Assembly (NCBI GenBank): GCA_028554755.1
Contig: JAPTOF010000017.1
Coordinates: 9,734,001-9,798,000 of the forward strand
DNA from: Cordia subcordata
Lineage: Eukaryota > Streptophyta > Magnoliopsida > Boraginales > Cordiaceae
Length of the DNA: 64,000 bases
Direction: 5' to 3'
Positions 33,991 to 46,932 of the stretch are shown piece by piece. The translations under genes and the position numbers were made by a program. Within the stretch, counting starts at the first letter, position 1. Each line of letters starts with the position of its first letter. A model generated the notes under the pieces. The model saw only the letters and a list, made by a program, of their open reading frames with translations, was not told where the DNA came from and did no database searches.

Positions 33991-35300
33991 CAAAGGAAAT
34001 TTTACGGAGTTTCTTTTCTCCCACTAATGCATGCCATGCATGTGATGATTTAATGTACTATGTTAAATTCTTGTTAGAATAATTTTATATGCCAAAACCT
34101 TTTTAATTTATAAACACAAATGCAAATAAGATTGAGAACTATAGCAAAAGAAAATTACCCGTTTACTTCCACAGGCATGTGTCATACTTCAAGACTTTGT
34201 CCAAGTTTGGTTAATTGATTGTTCTTTCTGTCCTCTGTCTCTGAACTGTAACTAACGGAAATTAAAATAAAGTCCTGTTCTTTAATAAAACTTAAAAGAA
34301 TAGTCGTGTCTATTCAAAAGAGTTTTATCTTTTTGAACATGTACTTTGAGAAATAGTCACGTCTTTTCAAAGATAGGAGAGGAAACCAATTAAAATCTCT
34401 AATTTAGTCATAGGCTTATCCATTACAAGCCCAATAATTACAAGCTGATAATTAATTTATGGCTTTTTTTTTACAACATCTTCTTAAAACATAGAGTCCA
34501 ATATTCTTACAATTTTAACTTCATAGAAATTAATCTCTAAGTCTGAAATTAGCAATTCACGGCCGACTAGCTGGTAATGACAAAAGGAGTTCACAAAATA
34601 TTTCAAGAACTGCCACTAGACATGTGGAGTATGGTTTTTGCTTTGTACGCAAGAGGCCTCCAGATTATTTCTTACTTAAACGACACCCTTGAACCAAAAA
34701 CGAAAATATTTTACGAATTTTAAATAAAAAAAGAAATAATAGAAAAAGATGTAAATGCACTACTTTTTGCTGATAAAAGCACACTTCAGAAAAGAATAAA
34801 AAAAGACTTGCAGTGTAACATGTAATCACGTATGTAGGTAGGAGTGGATTTGAGATTTTTCCTTTTATTTGGATTTATTAAATGATTTTTTAGACTAAAA
34901 ATACCTCCTGCATTTAATATATATTTTCGGCACTAAGAAACGGAAAAGAATGGGGTTTTGTAATAGTCTTATATCAAAAGAGAAAACGATAAACCATAAA
35001 ACTCTAACGATTTATATTATCATGAATAGTTATTTGTTTTAACATATTCTTAATGTCTAAGCTATTCAGTGATTTATAATTGTTGCTAGAGTTTGTTATT
35101 TCATCAGACACTTAATGTGGAATTGTTTCTTAAGTTTGTTTTTCTTAACGTTACTTTTATACCTTGGTTTTGTATTTGATGAAAATTTTTGATTATTTAC
35201 CGAAAATGAAAGGGAAAAAAAGAAAAACCAATAAAAGTGCAGCATCTAATTTTAATTTACTAAATGGTAGCAGAAACTTAATAGTTTAATGCTCTAATTT
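33991..35300. other. Spacer in PP2 unit 1, no gene
   Basis: AT-rich sequence without recognisable frames lies between the upstream block and the proximal promoter of the next gene. Confidence 0.5.
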
Positions 35301-35304
35301 ACCG

Positions 35305-35507
35305 ATGCCCATTATAAGAATTTTATACCAATGGCATCTCAACAAGATAAGGTTTTGATAAAGACATCCGAAAAATATAGTCATACAATTGTAAGCCGTT
35401 GATGAAACAAAGAATAAAAAAAAGAAAGAAAGGTAACTTTGGTCCACCATTAACAACGTAGGATGACAAAGAGCCAAGAAATTGCATGCAACCTCGTACC
35501 TATAAAT
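35305..35507 (+). promoter_or_regulatory. Promoter of PP2 gene 2
   Basis: CCAAT at 35328-35332 lies in the conserved block TACCAATGGCATCTCAACAA, shared with 42461 and 61313. TATAAAT at 35501-35507 is 80 bp before the ATG. The block from the CCAAT box to the TATA box is conserved in the three plus-strand copies. Confidence 0.65.
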
Positions 35508-35580
35508 GCATGACGAAGTCGAGAACTAAAACGCAAGGAGCAAACAAGTTGGTGATATTGCATTACCTCAATCAAACAAA

Positions 35581-36709
35581 ATGGCGCAGGCTCAGAGGGT
35601 AAACATAATCCTAGCTTTAATTTGTTTATCTTACATATGTTTCTTCATCTCTTGTTGGTGTCAAAGCCAAACTGATGCGCCCTTTAGTTTATTGATAAAT
35701 CCCGATGGAACACCCTTAACTAACTTTTAAGTTCATCTAAATTTCCAATTTTTTCTTTTTTTTGTATGCTAACAATATTACACTCACGCTCTAATATATA
35801 TAGATATATGCTTTGTATGATGTTATTTAGCGAGTTTTATTTAGTTACTTTGTTTTTCCCTAAAATCAGATCATGTTTTACTCTTTTATATATTTAATAT
35901 ATTAGGAGTTATAATTAATAATAAGTTCATGAGCATAAATAGTTGGGTGTTGGGAATTTTTCCATAAAGTCATGCATGGGCGTATTATAAATTTAATCTT
36001 TCTTGTTATATAGAATTCTTGTTTCTTTTTCTCTTTGAATTAATGCAAAAGATAATGTTCGGCAACCCAACCTATCACATTAATAACGTTTGGTTCTTGT
36101 TCAATGATAGAATCTCTGGATAAAAGCAAGAGACCTTCAAATTTCGCATGGAAACGATCCCCATCATTGGAGCTGGGATAGACTTCGCGACGGGTTCTCT
36201 CTTCTCTCTCCATATGGTTAATTTGGTCAATATTAATTTATTGAATATATATATATATATTTTGGTTGTGTTTTAAATGATGATACGTGTGTATATGCGC
36301 ATGTTTATGTTTTGCATGCAGAGAGGAGGTGGCTACGCTACTGATCGACACTGTGCTGGACATTAAGGGGCTGTTTGACCCTCTCAGTGTACCGCCACCC
36401 TCTGCTGCATACTTGGTGTTCAAAGTCACAGATACTCCCATAAACATTGATCAAGTGAATGCTTATGTTGGATTTCCATGGATTCCTAGTAAGGGCCACA
36501 CCGTTAACCTCATCGAGGACGCGCGTCGTCGGCTTGACGGATGGTTGGAAGTTAAGCTTGGAGATGTTTTCGACAATCCGATCAATGAAAATCGCGGTGG
36601 CTGCTTGTTGATGGAGGCACACTTGTGGGGAAAAGATAATGTGAAACCCAAATCTGGTCTCATTGTGAGGGCTATTGAAGTTGTTCCAATAGACCTTACT
36701 GCTCAGTGA
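35581..36709 (+). CDS. PP2/Nictaba-type lectin gene 2 (three exons)
   Basis: Exons 35581-35598, 36111-36193 and 36322-36709 give a protein of about 162 residues. Exon 1 encodes MAQAQR and ends before GTAAAC. Exon 2 encodes NLWIKARDLQISHGND..HHWSWD, with the conserved ARDL and HW-W motifs that open the PP2 lectin domain. Exon 3 follows acceptor GCATGCAG and encodes the rest of the beta-sandwich: EEVATLLIDTVLDIKG, AAYLVFKV, DGWLEVKLGDVF and the family hallmark KPKSGLIVRAIEVVP. There is no signal peptide or membrane segment, as expected for a cytosolic/nuclear glycan-binding protein. Intron phases (0, then 2) match the other copies. A poly(A) signal AATAAA at 36846-36851 is followed by TCAGTCGGAATA, shared with the other copies. 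Confidence 0.85.
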
Positions 36710-39620
36710 AGACGCGTAATCATCTATCGATGGATCCGACTGTGTTAGTGTCCAATGCGTGTTATGGTGTTATGTATGGTGCCCCTAGCTCTATATATAA
36801 CTACGATGTGTCTATGTACCTACCAGTACTTGTATCTGTATACGTAATAAAATCAGTCGGAATATAATAAATAAATAAGTTATTAAGGAATTTAAGTCTC
36901 TCCTGATCACTTTTTTCTGTTTTACTATCATCCTAGCTTTATGAGTAGGTGTTTCGTTTTGCTTATAAATAAGTGTTTTTATTTTCAAAAGCTGCAAGCT
37001 ACTTATAAGCATATAAAAAAGGAAAAAGCAAAGCCAAATAGGCCCTACCTGGTCTTTGATGTTTGTTTAATTTTTCGATATCCCTATGTGTTTTTCAATG
37101 AAAAATTTCATCATAAGAGACAAATGCATGCTATGTTTGTTATATGCTCTTATCTAAAATGTCATTCTTAAAAGAATATAAAACCTTTTTAAATTTAAAA
37201 TTTTAGATAAAAATATAACCAAGAAAGGAAAAGCAATCTCTTGTAGCATAAAATATTATGAAATCTTTAGATTAATTGATTGGCAATTAGTTCTACGTCG
37301 TGTTCTTAATTAAACGAGATTTAGTAACACATTCTTCCGTCCCCAATTTGCAGCCTTTTGGTAGTGTCGCTTAATTAGTAAAAAATTTTAAAAACACAAC
37401 TACGTGAATAGCACAGGTAGACGCTTATATCCCAATACACAAATTTATGCTTTTTTTTTTTTTCATTTTCAATTTAAATTAGAGGTTAAATATAGATAAT
37501 ATAATGACTCTAACACACGTCCATAATTAATCTCAAAAACTTCTGATAGTTCCTAAATTAAGCAGGGGTAGAATAAGAAATTTACCATGGACGGGCCAAA
37601 ATTTCTCCATATATTTAAATGGAAACTCCGTCAAGATAGCATCGCATAATGTTAAGTAAAACAACAAGTCTTCGTACCTTTTGTGGCAGAGAGAACGACA
37701 CATACATAACGATATATTAGATTTTGAGCATAAATAAGTGTTAAAAAATTACTATTTAGCAAAATAATATAAGATTATGTAAAGAATAGTTTATTGATTA
37801 AGAAGATGAAATTAAGTTCTTCTCTCTTTTATGAAATTATCTAGCTAAAAAATAAATACATAACATATAAAGAACTCCCTAAATAAATAAATTCTGTATA
37901 AAAAATACCATAAAATTTATAAACTATTTAAAATTATCTTGCACAAAAAACTCTGAGTATCTATGTAGCACACTAAATATTTGAGAACTATTATTTGCTA
38001 ACGTTACATACTTGTTTATTACAAATTTTGATCACTCAAAAATCAGAGGCATTGACAAAATATATTCTAAAAATATTATTACGAAAAAAATTCTTTTTGA
38101 AACACGCACTAAACTTACAGTAGTGTACGTAAGGATGGTCTAGGAATGTACTTAACTTTTATCTTTATTACTGTAAATTGACTACATTATTTTATTATAA
38201 TTATATTAGTGATTTATAATCGTTAAACTTTGACATAATGTATAATGGATAAAATTGGTCGTAGAATGGAACCCAGAACTCCGCCAAAAACAAAAGGGAG
38301 GTTCTCTCATGCAAGAACTGCAACAAGAAACAATAAAGGAAGAAAACGAAAAAAGATTCTCCTTTCTCCTTTCTCTTTTTACTCGTCTTTTCCACTGGAA
38401 TCATAAATGCCTTTGAGATGATTTTTTCTATGGATAGAACTATTATGAGCAATCTAAACTTTGACCTTGATGGGCTTTCGCTCCAGAAGTCCTAACCTCG
38501 GTCATTGTTGCCTGTATAGCTTTTTATATTCAAGATCTATAAATTATTATTTATTTGTAATTCAATTTGTTGGTAAAAAAGAAAGACCCAGTTAGGTACC
38601 GACGAGGCTAGGCCTTGGGAACAAGAAGGAACTTTTGAGCAAACTCAATGCAATGAGGTCTTATTTATTTTCTTTCTATTATTGGCTCTTTTGAGCCCTT
38701 CCTTTATCTAAATAAAATTGTTGGTAAAAGTTGTACAGATCTATACAATAGGGAGAGGGGAGAGAAAGAAAGACTCGCTACTTTATGTGTAATGTAATTA
38801 ATATAGTAAATGCGTAAGGTAACATAGTAATTATTTTTTTTTAATTGGGAGTGAAGACTAAGTGGACTAAAGTGGTGGAATACTAACGAGTAGTTTTGGT
38901 AAACAGTTCAGTGAATTTCTTTTCGAATTTTGCTGATGATGGCCCAAGGCGCGGCAGCAGGAAGTAAAACAAGGAGAGCAGCAGCCAAATTAGCTTTGAA
39001 AAAGAGGGTGTTTGAAAGTGCTTACAAGTTGGTTAAACTTACTCATAAAAAGAAAAATGAATGCATACATTTGGTAAATTATGCTTATAAATAGATAAAG
39101 TCGACTTCTAAGCAATTGAAAAAATGCACCAACCCCCAATTTTTTTTAATTACTTATAAGCAAGGAGTTGATCAAGTAAAGGACATTTATACTGTCTAAA
39201 ATACAAGAAAATTACAAAATTATTAATAAGAAGTCCTTTTTTTTTTTTTTTGCTTATAAGAATATATTTACCAACCATGTCAATAGCTTATAAGCACATT
39301 TTATTCAAACACTTCTATATTCATTTAGCATTTATTTATAAGTATCAAAAGTTACTTATAAGTATTAATTACTTGTAAACCGCTTAGAAAGAGCAAATGC
39401 AAACAGACTCGCCTAGCAGCACATTGTATTGAAGGCGGCATGGAAGTTCAACTTTGAGTCTTGGTAGACCATAGCTGTTGGGAAGTAAGTCAAAAACTAA
39501 GCGGCAACCTGTTTAATTTGTCTCCTAACAGAACCGGCTAAAACAATGCAGATTTTGATTTGAATTCTATGACTTGAAGCAAGTGAATACACAGGAGACA
39601 GCATACACACGGCTTATAAT
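36710..39620. other. 3' region of PP2 gene 2 and spacer
   Basis: The 3' untranslated region ends after the poly(A) signal at 36846. The rest is AT-rich with no recognisable gene. GCAAAAGCTGCAAGC-type and TTATAAGCA-type short motifs around 36960-37015 and 39050-39380 look like remnants of small transposable elements. Confidence 0.45.
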
Positions 39621-39622
39621 CC

Positions 39623-39708
39623 TATAAATACTCGAGGAAATTGGAAAATACTGATCAAATAAACCGAAAAAAAAAATAGTAAATACCATGGCATCTTTGA
39701 GCAAGAAG
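39623..39708 (+). other. Orphan first-exon-like sequence
   Basis: TATAAAT at 39623-39629 is followed, 65 bp on, by ATGGCATCTTTGAGCAAGAAG and a donor-like GTAAATGC. The layout (TATA, short leader, ATG, six to seven codons, donor) imitates exon 1 of the PP2 genes, but the peptide MASLSKK differs and no second exon follows. What follows (39730-40420) looks like other repeat sequence. Confidence 0.25.
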
Positions 39709-40985
39709 GTAAATGCAAGCTCAGCTTTCTTACCTCGTGAATTTAAATAGAGTACGTGGCGAGAAAAAGGATTGAGTCCACAGGGATTGATAGATTATGA
39801 TATGCTAATTACGCCAAGTAGATTAATAAAATAAGTTACAACTAAAGAAGGGGGATTTAATGTGAAAAAGTAAAATAAACAAAACTGTCCAGCACACTGG
39901 TCCGCTGAACGCGGGCACGTGGTTGGGCAGAAATTAAAAAAACAAAAATAAAAATAAAAACGATTAAAGCACACAATCCTAAGTTTACGTAAAATTGGAA
40001 AAATAGGAAATTGATGAATATTAAATCTAGCCTAAGGTATAATCCCAATTTTGGTCAACAAATCCAATCCTAGATGCAAAGATACTTCCAACTACTTTGA
40101 TAAATCAGTTATAGTTACTGGCTCGGCTTAACAACCTCAGCTTTCTTACAGTGCTGGTAACGGTTTAAATCTCCTACAATTTCTCCTCACTATCGTCTTA
40201 CCTATTAGACGTTCTGACCCCCGAAGATGCCAGTAGAGTCTATTTAATGACAGTAATAAAATCTAAAAAGACTTGATTCTAAAAGTTGAAACTCTCGCAG
40301 TAATCGCTCATTTAGATTGCGTAAGTATACAGGAAATCTAGTAACCACAATTCTTAGATTAATTAAATTAATCTAATTGGCTACCTATTGTCACGCAATT
40401 GAATAACCACACGCAAAATTAAATAATTACATAACAATATTAATTCTGTTTTTTCTTAATTTATTTTTCTCTCTCTTGATTAATTTTATTTTTTTCACTT
40501 CTTATAATTTATACTTCTCTTATAATAATTTTTCACTTAATCTTGCCTTCTTTGTTTAGCCCATATCAACCATTATCAAAATTTTCGACTCACTATTCAT
40601 TTTCTTAAATAAAAACTTTTATAGGTGATTTCTACCATTTGGCCAACCGGACAAAATTGTTTAATAAAGGGATTAATTTTGATGTCGCTTAGCTTACGTC
40701 AAACTTAATGAGGTGGTATTGTTTGACCCTCCATCTCTTTTTTATTTTGCTTTAGGAATTATTATTATTATTATTTTCATAAGCAAAGTAGTAGTGTGGC
40801 AATCATTCTTGTGCACTTAACGCATGGTGCACCTTCTGTGCACCCTTTTTCCAAAAAAAATAAATAGATAGGACCGATGCATCTGAAGAAATCTCCATTG
40901 TTGTTTTCTCTATCTTCGCTCCTCTCTATTTATTGTTGTATATATATATATATATATATGGATTACCCTTGTTTCTCGTTTTAAA
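39709..40985. other. Repeat-like non-coding sequence
   Basis: Sequence around 39760-40420 has phrases typical of non-coding interiors or LTRs of plant retrotransposons, such as GAGTCCACAGGGATTGATAG, but no boundaries were found. A (TA) microsatellite lies at 40938-40959. No gene. Confidence 0.35.
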
Positions 40986-41895
40986 GAAGTGTGCTCGTTG
41001 GCGCCAATGCAGCTCTAATTGATGTTCTTTAGTCAATTAATCCAGACTAAAGTTAACTAACCAACCAATTAACATAATTATTGGTTTCGCGGTACATGTG
41101 ACACATTCTGGTTTAACTCTGCAAAGGACACTAACTTGGTATAGGATTCTCGTGTCTTTTCTCTCTAGTGGGTCAATTTGGTCCAAGATTCTTATCTTTC
41201 GCTTTGTTATTTTGTCAATTTGGTATAGGATTCTTATCATCTCTCATATCTATAATTAGATATATGTGAAGCAGTGTATTGATGTGAACAAGCAAAACAG
41301 AAAAATGTTTTCTTTTCTCTTTTTGAGTGTAATGGTTTCAATACACAGACATGTTTCAGTACTACTTGCACTGTAAAGAAAAAGTTAGATGAAATGATCA
41401 AATAATTTATTTTGTTAAAATTTTTGAATTTTAAATTTATATTTTTTGATTGCAAGCATTATATGTTCAACTAATCAATCACATAGAGCACGCTTTTAGT
41501 GCATCATTATAGTATTCGATTTACAACTTTAGATAAATTTTATATACTAATTTCTAAAACAAACATCTTGATCAAACCAGAAAAAGGATATTATATTGAA
41601 TATGCTACTTTATTTCATGGTGAAAGATAGGGCAAATAGTGGTATTCTCGAACCATTTTAGTCCATGGAATTGGCAATCCACACAACTTTGCTACAGGCT
41701 AAAAGAAGGTACATCAATGCAACAACTTGAGCAAAAAAAGAGATAATTATTAAGGTAATAAGTACACGAATGAAAATAATAACTAAAGGGGAAAACATAA
41801 TAACTAAAAAGGAAATAAAAAAAAGAGAATAAAGAAGAAAAATATAAAACACAGAAATAGTATTTTATTAATTTTTAGATTATGCTTAGGCTTGG
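40986..41895 (+). repeat. PP2 array upstream block, unit 2
   Basis: It aligns from about 40990 with unit 4 (60880 on) and from 41135 with units 1 and 3. It contains CACATTCTGGTTTAAC, CTTGGTATAGGATTCTC and the later phrase GGTGAAAGATAGG. Start of the duplicated unit carrying the PP2 gene at 42611. Confidence 0.7.
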
Positions 41896-42112
41896 TGTGT
41901 GCGTGTGTGTATACATATATATTGGTGGAAGCGAAGGTTCTTCTCTCTAACATTGTATTTAATAACTAAAAGGAAATAAAAAAAAGAGAATAAAGAAGAA
42001 AAATATAAAATACAGAAAGAGTATTTTATTAATTTTTAGATCATGCCTAGGCTTGGTGTGTGTGTATATATATATATAGGTGGAAGCGAAGGTTCTTCTC
42101 TCTAACATTGCA
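41796..42112 (+). repeat. Tandem duplication of about 160 bp
   Basis: A unit beginning AATAACTAAAAAGGAAATAA and ending GGTTCTTCTCTCTAACATTG occurs twice in direct succession (about 41796-41957 and 41960-42112), each containing TAGGCTTGGTGTGT and a GT/TA microsatellite. The copies differ at few positions, so the duplication is recent. Confidence 0.8.
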
Positions 42113-42442
42113 TTGATTAAAAGTGAATACACAAAGTATAGGGGGACATTAACCATACCCTCATCTACCCCTAAGATGAGGTTGGATAGTCCCCAACCTA
42201 ATTATGAAATGCAAAATATATTAAAGAAAAAGAAGTTTAAAAAACTCTAATTCCAAAGACACGAGCATTAGAAATAGAATTTAAAAAGCTTAGAAAAAGA
42301 AGTTTTACAGACTATATGTAGTACTTTAATTACTCGAATATGTAAGGAAAAAAGATCGAATTGGAGATTTTAAAAGTGAAACATCTAGTTTAGGTTTACT
42401 CAACGAGTGCATAACGAATATTGTCACTAATCTCGCTCGGGT

Positions 42443-42535
42443 AAATTTATAAGAATTTGATACCAATGGCATCTCAACAAGATAAAGTGTTGATAAAGAC
42501 ATCTGACAAATTGCTTGCAACTTCCTCCTATAAAT
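42443..42535 (+). promoter_or_regulatory. Promoter of PP2 gene 3
   Basis: CCAAT at 42463-42467 in the conserved TACCAATGGCATCTCAACAA block; TATAAAT at 42529-42535, 82 bp before the ATG. The region between CCAAT and TATA is about 100 bp shorter than in gene 2. Confidence 0.65.
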
Positions 42536-42610
42536 GCAATGCGAAGACGAGATCGAAAACGCAGAGGAAACACGTCGGTATAGAAATTAGCATTACCTCA
42601 AACGAACAAC

Positions 42611-43733
42611 ATGGCTCAGGCTCAACAGGTAATGTACATAACACCGAGTAACATTTTGTATTCTGACAATACAATATAAACATGCTATATATATACACAC
42701 ACACACACACACACATTTATATACATTTATGTTTTCTATAAATATAATGACTTATCATGTTGCTCACTGACTTGATGTATTAGTAGTTATAGTTAATAGA
42801 TACATATTTAGGTCATGATCATAATTAGTCAATGGGTAACTTTGACCCTAGCTTTCTCGTTATTTACATTTTTTATTTTTCATTTTTAAATCATAAATGA
42901 TGATGTATTGTTACTAAAACTTCCGCAACTTAACAAATGGCTTTTGGTTGTTGTTCAATAACAGGATATCTGGATACCAGCAAGAGACCTTAAAATTTTC
43001 CATAAAGACGACCCAAAGCATTGGACCTGGGAATATGATCCTTTTATTAGGTTCTCTCTCCTTCCCTCCTCTCTCACACACAGAGACAAAAGAGAAATTT
43101 TCCTTTTTCTTTCTTTTAAGAGGATCAAAAGTAATTCCTATTTATCCTAGATAATGACTTGAATTCGAGACCTATTGGTTTGAGTGAAGGGTGTAATCAC
43201 TGAGTTACACTGTACCCTCTTATCACGCAAACAGAAAAATTGTTAAATCCACGATTTTCCTACTTCACATGATGATATGCATGTTTTTTCTTTTTATTTT
43301 TTCTATTCATAAGTAAGCGATTTCATCCAACCAAAAAACGTGTAATTTATGTTTTGTGTGCAGACAAGAGGTGGCAACGCTTAAGAGTGACACTGTGCTG
43401 GACATTGTGGGGAAGATAGACCCTAATGAGGTGCAACCCAATTCCGTTGCCTTCTTGGTGTTCAAACTCAAGGAGAATCGCGAAAACATCGATGAAGTGA
43501 ATGCCTATGTTGGACCAGCCGGCACCCCTAGTAAGGGCCACATTGTTTCCCTCGTTACGGACGCGTTTGTCCGGCCTGACGGATGGTCCCTGGTTAAGCT
43601 TGGGGATGTTTTTGCACCTGGACTGCGTGAGCCTGGTCAGGTTGAGGCACACGTATGGGGGATAGAGGCAGTGAAACCCAAATCTGGTCTCATCGTGAGG
43701 GCTATTCAAGTTACTCATCTTATTGGCAATTGA
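42611..43733 (+). CDS. PP2/Nictaba-type lectin gene 3 (three exons)
   Basis: Exons 42611-42628, 42965-43050 and 43364-43733 give about 157 residues. Exon 1 encodes MAQAQQ. Exon 2 encodes DIWIPARDLKIFHKDDPKHW followed by TWEYDPFI and ends ATTAG before GTTCTC. The junction makes an Arg codon (AG|A). Exon 3 encodes EVATLKSDTVLDIVGKID, AFLVFKLKEN, DGWSLVKLGDVF and the hallmark KPKSGLIVRAIQV, ending IGN. All family landmarks are present and the frame is clean. The arginine pair usual before DGW (HRRPDGW in gene 4) is VRPDGW here. The poly(A) signal AATAAA is at 43835-43840 followed by TTAAGTCGGAATA. Expected role: cytosolic/nuclear or phloem lectin. Confidence 0.87.
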
Positions 43734-44219
43734 AGATGATCGTGTGTTGCAAAAATAAATCCGACTGTTTGGCGTTCAATGTATCACCTATGGTTATTAT
43801 ATATGTCTGTATGTGTGTATGTTTGTTTGTGCTCAATAAATTAAGTCGGAATAAATAAGTTATTTTAAGAAATTTAACCCTTTTGTGGTGATTAATTTTC
43901 TATTACTCTTAGTGTTTTTTTTTTTGAAAATATTCTTTTTTTTTTGTATTGAACAGTGAAACTTTTCATTTCGTTGAAAAAAGATTATTGTGTTTTTTTA
44001 TGTAAATATTAAGATTTTTATAGCATCAAAGCATTTAGATAATTTGAAATTTTACTTAAAAAAAAAAGAAATAGGCGGCGATTTATCTGTGTATATATAG
44101 TGGAACTCCCCAAAACATATATCACCTTGGAACACTTCATAGATGGCTAACATTTAACACTGTAGTCACATCATTCACTAATCAAGCTAAGTATTCACTC
44201 ATTAATTATGTCAAACAAC

Positions 44220-44257
<38 letters not shown>

Positions 44258-46566
44258 CATAAATCGACACATATATCAAAAATCCGCCGCCTATATGTAT
44301 TTTTCATTGTTTATAAAGAATAACTTGTTCTGTCATAATTGGCAGTTCAATTCCATGAAGTAGGGGTTCATGTCCAATGACCTTAATTATGCTGATGATA
44401 AAGTTTTCGTGTTATGTAGATTTCTATTTACTTTTTGATGGTTATGTTATAACATAAATCAAAATCATGGTGTACAATAATATTTAAAAGAGTATCAGCC
44501 AAACCTATGCTACAACCAATTATTAGTAAGTTATTTAATTGCTGAGGCCACAAAAAGATGGTCAGAAAAAAATTATTAATTAAATTTTCAAGGATTGACC
44601 TTATAAGCTCTAAAAATTTAATAAGCTTCAGGCATCGTCTCCAAATCTTAAAATAAAACTCAAACATAAGATGGTACATTTGACACATGACCTATGTTTT
44701 TCTTAGTCATGAGACTTACCATAATGGTATCTTCAATTTTAATTGCATCACATCTTTTCTCTCCAACTTCCTGAACAATTGCTTCAAGCCATGGTCACAA
44801 ATCTAGCTTATTGTCTTTTGCCAACTCAACCATTTTAGATATCATATATATACACATAAATATTTATGCTAAATCAAGCAACAAAAATATTTTGGTTAAT
44901 TGAATTGATTTTTTATTCATTTTAACTTGTGTATATAATTTTTATGGTTTTAGCCAAACACAAGAAAAAAAAAATTATTCCATTAACATTCTACCTTAAA
45001 TTTAATTCTACCTTAAATGATCATTTTCTTTCAAGACATTCCATCATATCTAACAAGCTTTAAAAATCTGGACGTTGCAATATGGCTTCATTGTGAGGGG
45101 TACTGATATTTGTCCCAACGGTTGAAAGTGTTCCAAGTAATTGTGTTTAATAATTATAGAAATGTGATTGTTGCGCGCTTTAGTTATAAAAGTTCTCTTG
45201 TATAGTGTGTGAATCATGAAGTTGTTTTGCTTGTATACCCAATAAAAAAATAGTTGGATTCAATAAAATTAGTAGTTCATATTTTTACACTTTGAAAGGA
45301 TTTTTTTTTTTATAAAAGCTGATATTCAATCTAGTTATGAATAATTTTAAATTTACAAATAAATCTTGTCTTCAATATTAACAACTAAATTTTAAATTAA
45401 AAATAAATCATGCTATATGGCACCCCTTTTTTCATTATTAATTTATTACCTCTTACATGATATCCCATTTGTCATGCCAAGTTTGTGAAATTCTTTTTCT
45501 TCTAGAACTTCACTGGTCAAAAAAATATAAATAAGAAAATAAAAGAAAGTAGATTATAACATACTTGATTATTACAAATGAATGATTTCATTAAATTGTA
45601 TTTGTACGTTCTAGAAATAAAAGAAAAAACTCAATTTGGATAATTGAATATTATTATTAAGATGATAGTAAAATCTTCTCAAATTCACTATCACCGATGA
45701 ACTCAATTAAACCTTCTCTAAATTGAGGACATCTAGTATGATATGTATTAACTAATTAAAAGTTAAATGAGTACTATTTATGAATAAACAATACTAATTT
45801 TTTTTTTTCATTCAAGCCAGATCAAAATTAATAATACAATATTTGTACATGATCACTATAATTAAGGCCAATACAACCATGCATCACACCTCTGCCGCAA
45901 TTCCCCGAGAGCTTCCGATCGCTCAAATGCTTCGTCTCCAAGCAATCAAAACAAAATCTAACTTCGATCTATGGATAATTTTTCCTCAAAAACAAAGAAC
46001 AGAAAAGCAACCAATTAATTGCAAGTTTTTATAATACATCATGCCACTTCCTCCTGTAAATACTTGACGAGAAATGATCATGTAAGAGTGGCAAATTCCA
46101 CCAAAAAATAAAATAAAGCGGCAACACCCAGGAAAAAGGAGTTCGCGACTATTTTTTAAAGCAAGCAAGCATTTCATTTCTACCAAAAAAACTACAAATG
46201 CGGTGAGACAATCAACAAACAATCAGCCCGTCTCGGTTTAAACCATAACAATTCTCCAATCTATATAGAGATGACTATCATTACTATCATTATATATTGC
46301 ATACGCATAGAAAGCAGATTGAGATCAATGTTCATTTTGTTCGAGTAGAAGATGCATTTGTATCTCTGAAAATTAAATAAGTTCCATATCCACAGTAGAC
46401 AAATTAAAGGTCCTTTTCTATTACATGTTTCTGTAAAATTTGGTCCAAACTTGCTGTCCATAATCTGGCTTCAATTCGCGTTGCATGAACAATATCAAAT
46501 AACGATATTGCATTCTTTTTTTTTAAAGATCATGTTAAGTTCTCTAGTCTAGTTTTATGTATGATT
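43734..46566. other. 3' region of PP2 gene 3 and spacer
   Basis: The 3' untranslated region runs to about 43870. A (TA) run of about 30 bp lies at 44223-44252. The block 45480-45840 (ACTCAATTTGGATAATTGAAT...) is duplicated at 59820-60130 and belongs to the array unit. A minus-strand frame at 44428-44688 is discussed under rejected items. No host gene is supported. Confidence 0.5.
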
Positions 46567-46571
46567 CCTAT

Positions 46572-46861
46572 TGTTGGGAAAAACATGCAAACACGAAGAA
46601 TACGAGAAGAAATAACGAACACAAGAATTACATGGTTCGGCTTTAAAGCCTACGTCCACGGGCAACAAAGAATAATTATATTACTGATCACGAATGCTAC
46701 AAGGCTAACACTTTGGTTTCTCTCTCACACCTTAACGTAATGAAGATTGCCACATATTTATAGTGCTAGGATTTCCTAAACCTATTAAGCAACTAATTAA
46801 TTATGGGCCACAAAAGGTAATAAGTGAATAAGGGGCCCAAGAATACGGGCCACATTCAACA
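46572..46861 (-). repeat. 3' LTR of copia 2
   Basis: 290 bp, TGTTGGGA...TTCAACA, pairs with 51996-52285. It is about 43 bp shorter than the copia 1 LTR, mainly by loss of the segment before the CCCAAGAATACGGG motif. Confidence 0.95.
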
Positions 46862-46877
46862 AATCTCCACCTTGGCA
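46862..46877 (-). other. Polypurine tract of copia 2
   Basis: Same CCAAGGTGGAGATT as copia 1 on the minus strand, directly before the 3' LTR. Confidence 0.8.
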
Positions 46878-46932
46878 CGTATTCGCTCCAATTAACATAC
46901 CATCATCCCTGCTGCCAACTACCCCTAAGGGC

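Noticed and set aside
36238..36622. Antisense frames opposite PP2 exon 3 (also at 43347-43718 and 62127-62498)
   Set aside because: They mirror the conserved lectin exon and repeat in each gene copy for that reason.
44428..44820. Minus-strand frame with a short stretch (LNNLLIIGCSIGLADTLL) that recalls part of the large subunit of RNA polymerase II, with another frame upstream (MVELAKDNKLDL) ending in a donor-like GTAAGT
   Set aside because: The similarity is short, the neighbouring residues do not match, and the upstream frame is unrelated to it as far as I can tell. It may be a decayed gene fragment, but I cannot support a name without a search.
46042..46075. CTTCCTCCTGTAAATACTTGACGA resembling the TATA region of PP2 genes
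   Set aside because: The TATA box is lost, no ATG-plus-donor exon follows, and its place relative to the array unit does not fit. Similarity is too short.
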